Source of the DNA: QHXW01 sp963847515 | GTDB taxonomy: Bacteria > Acidobacteriota > Terriglobia > Bryobacterales > Bryobacteraceae | Assembly: GCA_963847515.1 (NCBI GenBank) | Contig: CAWKAA010000004.1 | Location: forward strand, 371,455-435,454 | DNA length: 64,000 nucleotides | Direction of reading: 5' to 3' | In this document: positions 9,437 to 18,211 of the stretch, in pieces | How positions within the stretch are numbered: position 1 is the first letter of the stretch | How the letters are laid out: every line of letters begins with the position of its first letter | Made by a program: the position numbers and the translations under genes | Notes under the pieces: generated by a model | Databases searched by the model: none | The model's input: only the letters and a program-made list of their open reading frames with translations | What the model was told of the DNA's origin: nothing

Positions 9437-9655
9437 TTGTTCATCAAGGTTTCCAAATGGTTGCTGATCGCCGCCGTCTTGATTCAATTGATTCCTTACG
9501 GCCGCAACCACACGAATCCGCCGGCGACCGGTGATATGCCGCCTTGGTACTATCTACCGATGCATCCGGCCGCCAAACTCACTGCCTCCGAAAAAGCGGC
9601 GCTGAGGGATGGCGCGGAGAAGTCCCTGGGGCCGCAGACGGCTGAAGGGCACTAG
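9437..9655 (+). CDS. haem-binding-domain protein with internal deletion of the CxxCH region
   Basis: 72 residues from a TTG start. The N-terminal part has a membrane anchor (K-W-L-L-I-A-A-V-L-I-Q-L-I-P) and Y-G-R-N-H-T-N-P-P; the C-terminal part has M-P-P-W-Y-Y-L-P-M-H-P-x-A-K-L and S-E-K-A-A-L. Both ends match the 'haem-binding domain' family, but full members are about 140-160 residues and carry a C-Y-D-C-H haem site between these blocks. Here about 70 residues including the CxxCH are missing in frame, so it cannot bind haem c. It may be a relic. Confidence 0.55.
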   Translation: MFIKVSKWLLIAAVLIQLIPYGRNHTNPPATGDMPPWYYLPMHPAAKLTASEKAALRDGAEKSLGPQTAEGH

Positions 9656-9677
9656 TGGCCCGTCGCAGCCAGAGCGT

Positions 9678-9820
9678 TAGTACCGCTTCCTCCGGTCGCG
9701 GCTCAGAAAAGCCTGTCCAGAAAGCTGTCGCCGAGAAATACGGGATCAAGCAGTCTCTGAAACTGAGCCGTGACCAAAGGGAGCGGTTGCGTTCTGCTAA
9801 CGAACTCACCGCGACAGGCA
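9678..9820. repeat. dispersed GC-rich repeat, two inverted half-copies
   Basis: TACCGCTTCCTCCGGTCGCG (9681-9700) and, on the opposite strand, GAGCCGTGACCAAAGGGAGC (9765-9784) are two inverted forms of one unit, flanking about 60 bases. The second half and the bases after it (CTAACGAACTCAC, ACAGGC) recur at 49365-49419, and another copy is at 15825-15858. The sequence has the character of an intergenic palindromic repeat family. Confidence 0.75.
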
Positions 9821-9934
9821 ACCACCAGGTTTATCGTGTAGGTTCATTCGGTGGAGGCGACTCAGGGACATGTGGATTCGTAAACCCTCCCGTGAGGGCC
9901 CATAGATTCCAAATTGCGTTGGAATGCGTTTGCA

Positions 9935-12680
9935 CTACTCATGCCGCAATGCGGTGAGGGGGTCGATTTGAGACGATCGCGCTGCCGGAGCCAAACCGGC
10001 GAGAATCAACGCAGCGATTAGGACTGCAGCCGCCGACAACATCGCGATTGGATCGGCGGGCTTCATTCCGAACACGAAGGATTTGATGGTGGCCATGGCG
10101 CTCCAGGAACAGATGAGACCAATGGCGAGCCCGGCAACGGCTAGCGCGAGCACCTCGCGTAGAACCATCCAGATAATACGCCGCCGGCCGGCTCCTAGAG
10201 CCATTCGAATGCCGATTTCGTTTGTGCGGCGCGACACCGCATAAGCCATGGTGCCGTAGAGCCCTACGCATGCGATCAGCAAGGCGAGAATCGCGAACGC
10301 CGTGCACAGATCAGCGAAGGTCCGCTCCTGGATGATGGTACTGTCGATGCGTTGCGATTGCGTCATCATACCGGTGACAGGGACACGCGGCGCGGTTTCA
10401 TGGACGGTCTTGCGAACGGTCTCGGCAAGTGCGTAAGGGTTGCCCGCCGTGCGTAGTTCGAAGAACATGGCAATAGGGCGGACGCTTGACAACGTTCTGC
10501 ATATAAGAAATGTAAGCGACGGGCGGAATCGCCTGTTTCAGCGAGTTGTAGCGAGCATTCCTCGCGATGCCCACGATCGTCATGTCTCCAGCTTCCGAGT
10601 TACCGAGCGCGAAGCGTCGCCCGATAGGATTCTGGTTAGGGAAATATTTCTTCGCGAAGACTTCGTTGACCACGGCGGCGATGGGCGCGCCATCCACATC
10701 GTGCGAGCCAATGGGGCGACCGAGCAGGATCGGAAGCTGCATCGTTTCGAAAAAGGTCGGACCGACAGAAATGTAGGATGTACTCGGACCGCCGCGGCCT
10801 TCCTGTTTAGGAGCACCGGGCAATGTGACATTCGTCGAACTGCTCGAGCCGGCAACCAATGGCATGTCTGTGATGGTTGCGGCGCGCACGCCGGGCAGAT
10901 GACGGAATAGCTCGTCTATGCGGGTATAGAATGCTTTGAGCGCTGCGTCTTTATATCCTGCCTGACTGGCATCCAGGCTGAACGTCAGAAGATTCTCCTG
11001 GTTGAAGCCGATTTCGACGGAATGCAGGTTGGCCAGGGTACGAACAAAAATCGCGGCTCCCAGTACCAGCAGCAGCGAAAGAGCAATCTGGCCCACGACG
11101 AGGACCTGACCGAGGCCGATGCGGCGTCCGCGCCGGCGAGGGGTGCTGGCGCGAGTCTCCTTGAGCGCGGGAGTGATATCCACACGGGTGGCTTCAATGG
11201 CGGGCGCGAGCCCAAAAAGAATGCCTGTGGCGAACGCGACCGCAATCGTGAACGCGAGGATGCGCCAGTCGAGTGTTGCGCGAAGACTGAAATCTTCGCG
11301 GCCACCGGAGAGCAGCCAGATCAGGAAACGAATGCCTGCGGCGGCAAAGCCAAGGCCGAGGATACCTCCAGGCAGCGCGAGCAGCAAGCTCTCCGTGAGC
11401 AACTGCCGCATCACACGAAGACGGCTCGCGCCCAGACTGAGCCGCACGGCTATTTCGCGCCGCCTCGCGCTGGCGCGAGCGAGAAGCAGGTTCGCGATGT
11501 TGGCGCAGGCGATCGCGAGGATGAACGCCACCATGGCCATCAGCACAAAGAGCGGCTTTGAGTACTGCCGGCGCAGCGAGTCGACACCGGAGCCGCCTTC
11601 CTCGAGCCAGAGCGCCGGAAGGTCGGCCCGCTCCTTGATCGTTACTCGGCCGAGGCAAGTGCGAATTGATGGAATCGCCCGGCAAGCTCGGCTTGCGCGT
11701 GCGCCAGCGTAACGCCGGGCCGCAAGCGGCCCATCATATCGGCCCAATAGAAGTGCGCATCGATGAACATCGTGTCGTGCTCGTCGCCATAATTCCGGGC
11801 GAGCGAGGGACGGTTCACGATCGGGATGTAGAGCACCGGCGCCGAGCCTGGGGTGACTCCGAAGAATTCGGGTGCGGCGACTCCCGCGATCGTAAATGGG
11901 ATGTTATTGATGCTGATGGTCTGGCCAATGGCCGCCGGATCTCCGGCGAACCGGCCGCGCCAGTAGTCATAACTGAGAACCGCCACCTGCGAAGCCCCGG
12001 CAAGGTTATCGTTATCGCCGATGAGCCGGCCCGCAGCCGGAACGATTCCGAGGCCGCTGAAGAAGTTCCCGGAGACAAATTCGACGTGCGCCGAGTTCGG
12101 CTTGCCCGTTGACGGTCAGGTTCAGCTGCCCCGCATCTTTGTACGCGAAAAGAGACGAGAAGACGTTGTTGTGATTGCGAAGAAGTTCGTAGGCGGGCCA
12201 CGGGAAATCCGGGCTCGTCATACCGCCTCCCGGCTCGCCGTACTCGCTGCCGTTATGACTCTGAACTACGGCGGGATCCTGTCTGGCGCGCCAGTTCAGG
12301 ATCACCAGTTCGCCAGGATTCCGGACGGGCAGGGCGCGAATCATGATCGCGTCCATGACGCTGTACATCGCGGTATTCGCGCCGATGCCCAGCGCGAGCG
12401 ACAGCACCGCCATGATGGTGAACAATGGATTCTTGCACAAGATGCGCCAGCCGTAACGAACGTCTTGGCCGAGCCGCTCGAGTGATGTCAAGCCCCACAT
12501 TTCGCGAATATCCTCCTTGAGCAGCAGCACGTTTCCGAAATCGCGATGGCTGGCCCGTTCGGCTTCTTCGCGCGGAATCCCTGAACGAATTCGCTCCTCC
12601 GCGTCGGCCGCCAGGTCATAAGCGATCTCATCATCGAGATCGGCATCGCGCTGTTTCGATCGCCAAAATCGCCACCACAT
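9935..12680 (-). CDS. ADOP-family ABC-type permease (FtsX/MacB-like), frameshifted
   Basis: Restored across three frame breaks (near 12092, 11657 and 10475) this is one protein of about 910 residues. The N-terminal cytoplasmic segment (M-W-W-R-F-W-R) leads to the first membrane helix and a MacB-type periplasmic domain. The FtsX-type permease core follows (R-R-E-I-A-V-R-L-S-L-G-A), and a final permease unit carries N-E-I-G-I-R-M-A-L-G-A-G. This is the Acidobacterial Duplicated Orphan Permease type, exporters or signalling permeases with no ATPase encoded nearby. The PadR gene lies 10 bases upstream. The breaks are one-base shifts and the family motifs are intact on both sides, so sequence error is as likely as gene decay. 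Confidence 0.8.
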
Positions 12681-12690
12681 CCCTAGTTGC

Positions 12691-13045
12691 CTAGCCCCCT
12701 TGTGCCGGACGCATGACGCGGGTGATCGCGCGGACCAAAAGCTTCCATTTCGACTGCTCAGCCAGTAGTTGCTTCCGTCCCGCCGCGGTCAGCGGTAATA
12801 CTTTGCCCGCCGGTTTAGGTCCGAACTCTTCCATTCCGACGAGATCAGGCCCCGATCCTCCAGACGATGCAGCGCCGGATACAAAGAACCGCGCTCGATT
12901 TGCAGCAAATCGGCCGAACTCTGCCGGATAGCCTGGCCGATGCCATGTCCATGCTGCGGTCCCCACTGGAGAGTCCGCAAGATCAGCATGTCGAGAGTGC
13001 CCTGAAGCAACTCGACGCGATTTTCCCTATGTCGATTTGAGCCAT
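12691..13045 (-). CDS. PadR-family transcriptional regulator
   Basis: A small winged-helix repressor typical of the gene that precedes ADOP permeases. The signature V-E-L-L-Q-G-T-L-D-M-L-I-L, then H-G-H-G-I, G-S-L-Y-P-A-L-H-R-L and the C-terminal L-T-A-A-G-R-K-Q-L-L are all present. A base appears to be missing in Y-Y-R-L-T (near 12798) and possibly in the A-run near the start. ATG at 13045 is preferred over the in-frame ATG at 13061 because the promoter -10 box overlaps the latter. It likely represses itself and the permease through the inverted repeat just upstream. Confidence 0.82.
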
Positions 13046-13059
13046 GATGCCTAGAAGAC

Positions 13060-13092
13060 ATTCTAGTAGAACATTCCTTCTTGTCTACTAGA
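13060..13092 (-). promoter_or_regulatory. padR promoter with overlapping inverted-repeat operator
   Basis: On the minus strand TAGACA (13087-13082), a 16-base spacer and TAGAAT (13065-13060) form a sigma-70-like promoter. TCTAGTAGA (13062-13070) and TCTACTAGA (13084-13092) are a perfect inverted repeat lying over both elements. The position directly upstream of padR suggests an autoregulatory PadR operator. The function is inferred; the repeat is seen directly. Confidence 0.6.
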
Positions 13093-13266
13093 TTGTCTGC
13101 TAGTGTCCTCAATCGAAAAACCAGCCATCGAAGCGGCCAGCCGATCATTCCTTGGTGTTGTCTGGGCGATGCGGCGCGCAGGCCGGGAAAAACAGGGAAG
13201 GGCACTCGGACGCGAAATGCCTATCCTTCCTTCTGTAGCTATCGTGTGAGAGCTAGAAACTCGCCC

Positions 13267-14616
13267 TCAGTCCGCGAAGATGTTGGTGTTCAAGAAGTCG
13301 TTGCGAAACTTCCCTTTCGGATCGTACTTTGCCGCTAGTTGGATGAAATCGGCGCAGCCTTTCATACCTCGATCGGAGCTCGGGCTGGCGACAGCGTGAA
13401 TAGCTTGCCCCAGTGAGGGCGGGGCTGAAATGGGGAGAGTTCCTTTTCGATGACGGGAAGCAGTCGCCGGACTGCGGGCCAGTCCGGTTTCCAGGTGAAG
13501 TGGATCGTTACGCTTGGCTGCCGGTAGCAGGTGCTCATCCATAGGTCGTCAGCCGCGATGGTGCGGATCTCCGAGATCAGCAGGTGTGGCGTCACCTGGT
13601 CGCGCAAACGCTCGACTGCCAGAATCGCATCGACGGCATTGCGCCGAGGCACAAGTATTCCGACTGGAGTTCTTTCCCGGCGCTGGGAGTGAAGCCCATG
13701 CGGAAGTGGGGCAGCCGCTCGTACCAGGGGCCGGGCACGCCCATCTGCTCGGTGCAGTTCTCGGCGGAAAGTTCGGCAATCGGGTGAAGGTTTCTGGTTG
13801 CGAGCTTGGCGCCGAAGAACTCCGGGGGCGCCGCGAAGGCCTGCCCGTCTCCGACGCGACTCTTGATCCAAAGCTCATTGATGCGCTGCTTCTGCCAGTC
13901 GGTGAACAGACTGACGCTGTAGCCGCTCGACTGAATCTCGTCGAAGTGCTCCTTCATTTGATCGAGCGGCAGGTTCTCATACACGTACTGCCGCACTGTA
14001 TAGGTGGGCTGAATATCGAGGGTGATCCGGGTGATCACGCCGAGAGCGCCGAGCCCGACCACGGCTCCGCGGAAGATTTCGCCATCGGCCTTGCGAGAGA
14101 GTTTCACCACGTTCGCCCGCCGCGGTAACGATTTCCAGGGCGGAGACAGCGGTGGCGAGGTTGCCGTTTTTCTCGCCCGAGCCGTGCGTAGCGGTGCTGC
14201 AGGCTCCGGCGACGGAGATGTGGGGGAGCGAAGCCAGGTTGTGCAGCGCAAAGCCCTTGCTATCGAGATACGGGCAGAGCTGGCCGTACGTGATGCCCGC
14301 ATCGACAGTCACCGTGCGGGCCTCGCGATCGAGCGCTACCACCTCGTGCATCGGCTTCAGCGAAAGCAGGTTGTGACGGCTGTCCGCAATGGAGTTGAAG
14401 CAGTGGCGCGTGCCGAGGACTTTCACTTTGTCCTCGGACCGCAGAAGGGAGCGGACTTGGTCGACCGATGCGGCCTCGTGCAGGCGGTCCGTACTGTAGG
14501 TGAGGTTCCCGGCCCAGTTGGTCAGCTTCTGCTTATCGGCCCAGGCGGAGAGCGGCGCGATGAAGGGGCTGGCGATGGCGGCGGAGAGCAGGTTGAGGAA
14601 AGGTTCGTTTGTTCAC
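13267..14616 (-). CDS. FAD-linked oxidase, gulonolactone/xylitol-oxidase-like (frameshifted)
   Basis: About 445 residues after restoring frame at several places (near 14605, 14133, 13668, 13414 and 13379). A signal-like N-terminus (M-N-K-R-T-F-L-N-L-L-S-A-A-I) is followed by W-A-G-N-L-T-Y, G-T-R-H-C-F-N and H-G-S-G in the FAD domain, G-A-L-G-V-I-T, and a C-terminal domain with S-E-Y-x-V-P-R and W-G-K, ending K-Y-D-P-K-G-K-F-R-N-D-F. This order matches D-arabinono-1,4-lactone/L-gulono-lactone/alditol oxidases, which oxidise sugar derivatives with O2 as acceptor. The exact substrate is open. The GTG start at 14616 is tentative. Confidence 0.75.
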
Positions 14617-14663
14617 AATCGCTCAGGGATGATATCAAAACTGCAGGACGCGGTGGAGGCTCT

Positions 14664-14700
14664 CCGACGCGGCGACACGGCGACGCGGGGACGCGGCGAA
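14664..14700. repeat. GC-rich tandem repeat, second array
   Basis: Copies of GACGCGGCGACACGG-like units, the same unit as at 8551-8612. It lies between the FAD oxidase start and a small membrane ORF. Confidence 0.65.
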
Positions 14701-14834
14701 ACTGCCGATAGGTATGTGGAGACCTTCCGACGTTGTTCGTGTGACGTATTCGGGTGGTGGCGAGAATGCTAACAAACGCCAATATTGACGTTACGCTTAC
14801 TGCAATCGATCATCGGGTCTGAGGATACAAAATC

Positions 14835-14948
14835 TTGGAAGCGCCACCCGCCATCGTTCTCTGCTTTGTGCTTGCGATTGTCGTCGGATACTTCGCGGGC
14901 AGAGTTATGAGTATTCGAGATCGGATTCGATCCGATCGAGAGCTCTAA
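14835..14948 (+). CDS. putative 37-residue membrane peptide
   Basis: A TTG-start ORF encodes one hydrophobic helix (A-I-V-L-C-F-V-L-A-I-V-V-G-Y-F-A-G) followed by a very basic tail rich in Arg and Asp. A GAGGA-like ribosome-binding site lies about 10 bases upstream. It is too short to identify. It may be a small inner-membrane protein, or chance. Confidence 0.35.
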   Translation: MEAPPAIVLCFVLAIVVGYFAGRVMSIRDRIRSDREL

Positions 14949-14966
14949 AGGGGCGAGATCGCCCGG

Positions 14967-15218
14967 TCAGGCGGCGCGCCGAATCGCGTGGTACACCACC
15001 AGGACCACGATGGCGCCAACAACAGCCACCGCGAAGCTGTAGAGATTGAGTCCGGTGACTCCACTAGCGCCGAACATGGAAAACAGCCATCCTCCGACAA
15101 TAGCGCCAACGATTCCCAGAATGATGTCGAGGAATAGCCCCTCACCTGTCTTATTGACGATCTTACTGCCGACGAACCCGGCAACCAATCCTAAGACGAT
15201 CCAAGCAAGAAACGACAT
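14967..15218 (-). CDS. GlsB/YeaQ/YmgE-family stress-response membrane protein
   Basis: 83 residues with three hydrophobic Gly-rich segments: W-I-V-L-G-L-V-A-G-F-V-G-S-K-I, then I-I-L-G-I-V-G-A-I-V-G-G-W and a final V-V-G-A-I-V-V-L-V-V-Y-H-A. This is the transglycosylase-associated (GlsB) family, small inner-membrane proteins often induced by stress. Start ATG at 15218 has a purine-rich GAGGAAA ribosome-binding site. The precise role of the family is not known. Confidence 0.9.
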   Translation of the reverse strand: MSFLAWIVLGLVAGFVGSKIVNKTGEGLFLDIILGIVGAIVGGWLFSMFGASGVTGLNLYSFAVAVVGAIVVLVVYHAIRRAA

Positions 15219-15277
15219 ATTGTGTTTCCTCCACTAGTCAAGCGTCTGGCATTATACATGAGCTGGACATTGAGGGC

Positions 15278-15688
15278 TCAAGAGCCTTCTGGCAGGGGCT
15301 TGCCGATTTCCCAATGGTGTCCGAACGGATCGACGATTCGTCCTAAGCGCCAACCATACTGGTTGCTGACGGGCCAAACCACGGTGGCTCCCGCTGCGAC
15401 GGCACGCTCGAAAGAGGCATCGGGATTCTCCACGATCATGACCATCCGTACGGTGCCACCGCCGAGAGACTCGGGGCTGAAGTTTTGGTGCTCCGGAGAT
15501 TCGTCGGCGACCCAGAATTCGGCTTCTCCTACCGACAGCCGGGCGACTACGGCGCCGCTCTCATCATCGATGCGGAACAGCTCGCCAGCACCGAACGCCG
15601 CCTTATAGAACTCGACCGCCTTCGACCCACCTCGAACCGAGAGCATGGGAGCGATAGAGGTCTTCGGGTTGCTGGGGCGCTCGCTCAT
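15278..15688 (-). CDS. VOC/PhnB-like glyoxalase-fold protein
   Basis: 136 residues of the PhnB-like vicinal-oxygen-chelate type. Motifs include A-x-x-F-Y-x-x-A-F-G-A, then V-A-R-L-S-V-G-E-A-E-F-W-V-A-D-E and the C-terminal R-I-V-D-P-F-G-H-H-W-E-I. The fold binds a metal in glyoxalases and dioxygenases, but PhnB-like members are of unknown substrate. It stands alone with no operon partner. Confidence 0.85.
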   Translation of the reverse strand: MSERPSNPKTSIAPMLSVRGGSKAVEFYKAAFGAGELFRIDDESGAVVARLSVGEAEFWVADESPEHQNFSPESLGGGTVRMVMIVENPDASFERAVAAGATVVWPVSNQYGWRLGRIVDPFGHHWEIGKPLPEGS

Positions 15689-15824
15689 TGGAAGACTCGT
15701 CTGTCGCTGGTTTCAGTGTCTGCTCGGGGACATTATACGAAGCACAGGGGACCACGTGAAAGCGAGGCGAACGAGCGCCGTGCTTTCTTCGCAAGGGCAG
15801 AAAGCGAACGAAAAATTCAATGGG

Positions 15825-15858
15825 TAAGTACCGCTCCCTTGCGGTCACGGCTCGTTAA
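15825..15858 (+). repeat. dispersed GC-rich repeat, single copy
   Basis: GTACCGCTCCCTTGCGGTCA followed by CGGCTCGTTAAC. It is the same unit as at 9678-9820 and, inverted, at 49365-49419. It lies between the VOC gene and the 3' end of the secreted protein gene. Confidence 0.75.
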
Positions 15859-15898
15859 CAACATCCTTATCGAGTGCTTCGGTGCGTGCGCAGCCGTT

Positions 15899-16981
15899 TT
15901 AGTTCCGCAGTGGGCTAAACACCTGTCTTGGCATGGACTCCACGCGGGATCTGCTGACGTTAGATGGCGGAACGAACCGGACGGTTGCGCCGGCGAGGGG
16001 GGCGGTGTCAAAAGCAACCTGGAGGGTAGTAGCCGAGGTTCCGTTAATCTGGAGCACCTCGACGGCGGAATACAGCGTTCCGCCGTCGACGAGAACCTTA
16101 AGGACGCCTTTCGGCAAGGGTGTCGAGATTATTTGCGACAGAAGCACCCCGTATGTCCCACCTTGCGCGTTTGGGGCGCCCGGAATCGAGGGCGTCGTAC
16201 CGGTCCCGACAAGATTTCCCGCGCTGTTGTAGACGTGAACGGTGTAGGTGTTGGCTGTTTGGTCTGCGTTGTAGATCGCCAGGGACAATCGGCGCGCACC
16301 GCCCGGACCGTCATCAATGCCCACCGCGGACCACTGGGTCCATAGCTGGGTGTCCCATGCGATGGGTACACTCAGCGACCACGGATAAGTGGGTTGCGCT
16401 GAATAGATCAACTGCGGCAGTACATTGGAGCAGGTGTCTGCGTCGGGACAGTAAAACACGGCGTAGACAGAGCCCGTGGCGGTGGTGGTGTAACTTGGAG
16501 CATTGCGCGTAGCACCAAGCAGGTTGATTTCCGAAGGCTGATTGGCATTGAGGGCAAAGTTCACGTTATTACTGGACGCGGCTATCGAGCCCGTTGTGTC
16601 CATCGACTGGGCGCCTCCAGTCGCGTCGAAGAAGGAATAGTTGACACCGATGGGGGCTGACGCGGGGGCGGCTACGCGAATCGCGGTGCCCCATTTCGCC
16701 GGATGATAATCTACTCCGCCCGCTGCGAGCCATAGAAATGTCCCGCTCACATAGCAGGAATAGCCGATGGTCGTTCCCGCCGAGTTCGTAATCGTGAAGG
16801 GCGACTCGTTATTCAAGGTCGAGCAATCCGGAGCCACAGTGGACCAAAAGACGGGCCCGTTGGTTGGTTGACTGTGCACGGTGGCGACGGTCAGAGCCAT
16901 CACTCCAACAAGATGCAGCGATTTCACTCGCACAAAAAGTGTTCCTCCGGTTTCGGTAACGACCAGTTCGGGGCGCGACAC
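15899..16981 (-). CDS. secreted hypothetical protein
   Basis: Up to 360 residues. A hydrophobic segment (V-G-V-M-A-L-T-V-A-T-V-H-S) near residue 25-37 reads as a signal peptide, so the true start is probably the GTG at 16927. The mature part is rich in Thr, Ser, Asn and Gly with two pairs of Cys (C-S-T-L and C-Y-V near residue 54-77; C-P-D-A-D-T-C near residue 200), typical of an extracellular beta-rich protein. I do not recognise a catalytic family. It may be a surface protein of the kind that is abundant in Solibacter-like genomes. Confidence 0.6.
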   Translation of the reverse strand: MSRPELVVTETGGTLFVRVKSLHLVGVMALTVATVHSQPTNGPVFWSTVAPDCSTLNNESPFTITNSAGTTIGYSCYVSGTFLWLAAGGVDYHPAKWGTAIRVAAPASAPIGVNYSFFDATGGAQSMDTTGSIAASSNNVNFALNANQPSEINLLGATRNAPSYTTTATGSVYAVFYCPDADTCSNVLPQLIYSAQPTYPWSLSVPIAWDTQLWTQWSAVGIDDGPGGARRLSLAIYNADQTANTYTVHVYNSAGNLVGTGTTPSIPGAPNAQGGTYGVLLSQIISTPLPKGVLKVLVDGGTLYSAVEVLQINGTSATTLQVAFDTAPLAGATVRFVPPSNVSRSRVESMPRQVFSPLRN

Positions 16982-17074
16982 GGCGGTGAACTCAGCAGTC
17001 CCGTGTTCAGCCTGTCTGATTTGACGTTTGCGGGAGGAAAAGCGTTACCAATGGGTGACTACACGAGCATACGT

Positions 17075-18208
17075 CTATCGATTCACGTGCACGACCTTCG
17101 CCGGCGGAAAGCCGTTGAACCAAGTGGACGAGGCGTTGCTGTATGCGCCGATGTCTTCGGAGTAGAGGAGGTCGTCGATTTCGAGGTGCGGTAGTTCTTC
17201 GGATTGGGCGATGGTGTCCATGCCGTCGCAGGTTTGTCCGAAGACCGTACACATTGCGGTTGCACCTTTCTTGAAGGCCTTGAGGTGATACTGGCAATGG
17301 TCGAAGACGATGCCGGAGAAGGTGTGGTAGACGCTGTCGTCGATGTAGTAACAGGTTTTGCCATCTCGGACGGCTTTGCCGATGATTCTGGCGACTGCGG
17401 TGGCGGCGGTGGCTACCAGAAAGCGGCCGGGCTCAGCCAAAATCTGAATGCCGGGACTGAACAGCCGCTGGATTTCCGCATTGATTTTTCGGGCGAGCAA
17501 GTGGAGGGGTTTCACATGCGAGTCGTAATTCACAGGGAAGCCGCCGCCGATATCGAGGATCTTGATTTCGTGGCCGCGCGACCCCGCCTCGCGGATCACG
17601 GCGGCCGCGATATTCAGCGCTTGCACGAAGTTGTCGAAGTTAGTGCACTGGCTGCCGACGTGGAAGCTCAGGCCCTCGACTACCAAGCCGATGCGGAAAG
17701 CTTCGAGGATGAGGTCGACGGCTTCTCCCGGGTCGCAGCCGAATTTGGACGACAGTTCCACTACTGAGCCGGTGTTAGGAACGCGTAAACGCAGCACCAG
17801 GCCGGCGTGCGGCGCGTACCTTTTGACCTTGTGCAGTTCATCGCGATTGTCATACGTGAGGAGCGGCTTGTAGCGATCGAGGGCTTTGAGAGTCTCCTTG
17901 GGCTTGATGGGGTTGGCGTAGATGATCTTGTCCCAGATGAAGTCCTGGCGTTTTTTGGCAGGCAGACGCTCGATGTTTTGGTGGACTAGCAGGAACTCGG
18001 GTAGCGAGGCCACGTCGAAGCTGGCGCCGGCTTTGTAGAGCGTGCGGACGATTTCGGGAGCTGGATTGGCTTTGACGGCGTAGTAGGCCTGGACTTTCGG
18101 CAGGTGCCGGTAGAAGCTGGCGTAATTCTGGCGGATGACCTCGTGGTCGATGACAACCACAGGCGTGCCATGCCGGTGGGCGACGGTCTGCAGTTGTTTG
18201 GTGGTCAT
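17075..18208 (-). CDS. ornithine/lysine decarboxylase, fold III PLP enzyme
   Basis: 377 residues. It makes putrescine (or cadaverine) by PLP-dependent decarboxylation. Visible motifs are the PLP Lys in A-Y-Y-A-V-K-A-N near residue 46, H-V-G-S-Q, D-I-G-G-G-F-P-V (phosphate binding), E-P-G-R, and the active-site C-D-G-M-D near the C-terminus. Length and the F-G-Q-T-C-D-G motif match bacterial ODC/LDC better than diaminopimelate decarboxylase. The next gene upstream in the transcript is a deoxyhypusine-synthase-like enzyme ending three bases away, and agmatine deiminase is divergent, so this is a polyamine cluster. Ornithine versus lysine preference cannot be read. Confidence 0.88.
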   Translation of the reverse strand: MTTKQLQTVAHRHGTPVVVIDHEVIRQNYASFYRHLPKVQAYYAVKANPAPEIVRTLYKAGASFDVASLPEFLLVHQNIERLPAKKRQDFIWDKIIYANPIKPKETLKALDRYKPLLTYDNRDELHKVKRYAPHAGLVLRLRVPNTGSVVELSSKFGCDPGEAVDLILEAFRIGLVVEGLSFHVGSQCTNFDNFVQALNIAAAVIREAGSRGHEIKILDIGGGFPVNYDSHVKPLHLLARKINAEIQRLFSPGIQILAEPGRFLVATAATAVARIIGKAVRDGKTCYYIDDSVYHTFSGIVFDHCQYHLKAFKKGATAMCTVFGQTCDGMDTIAQSEELPHLEIDDLLYSEDIGAYSNASSTWFNGFPPAKVVHVNR

Positions 18209-18211
18209 CGA

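Noticed and set aside
13362..13871. Separate small oxidase gene
   Set aside because: It is the C-terminal part of the FAD oxidase displaced by indels near 13668 and 13414.
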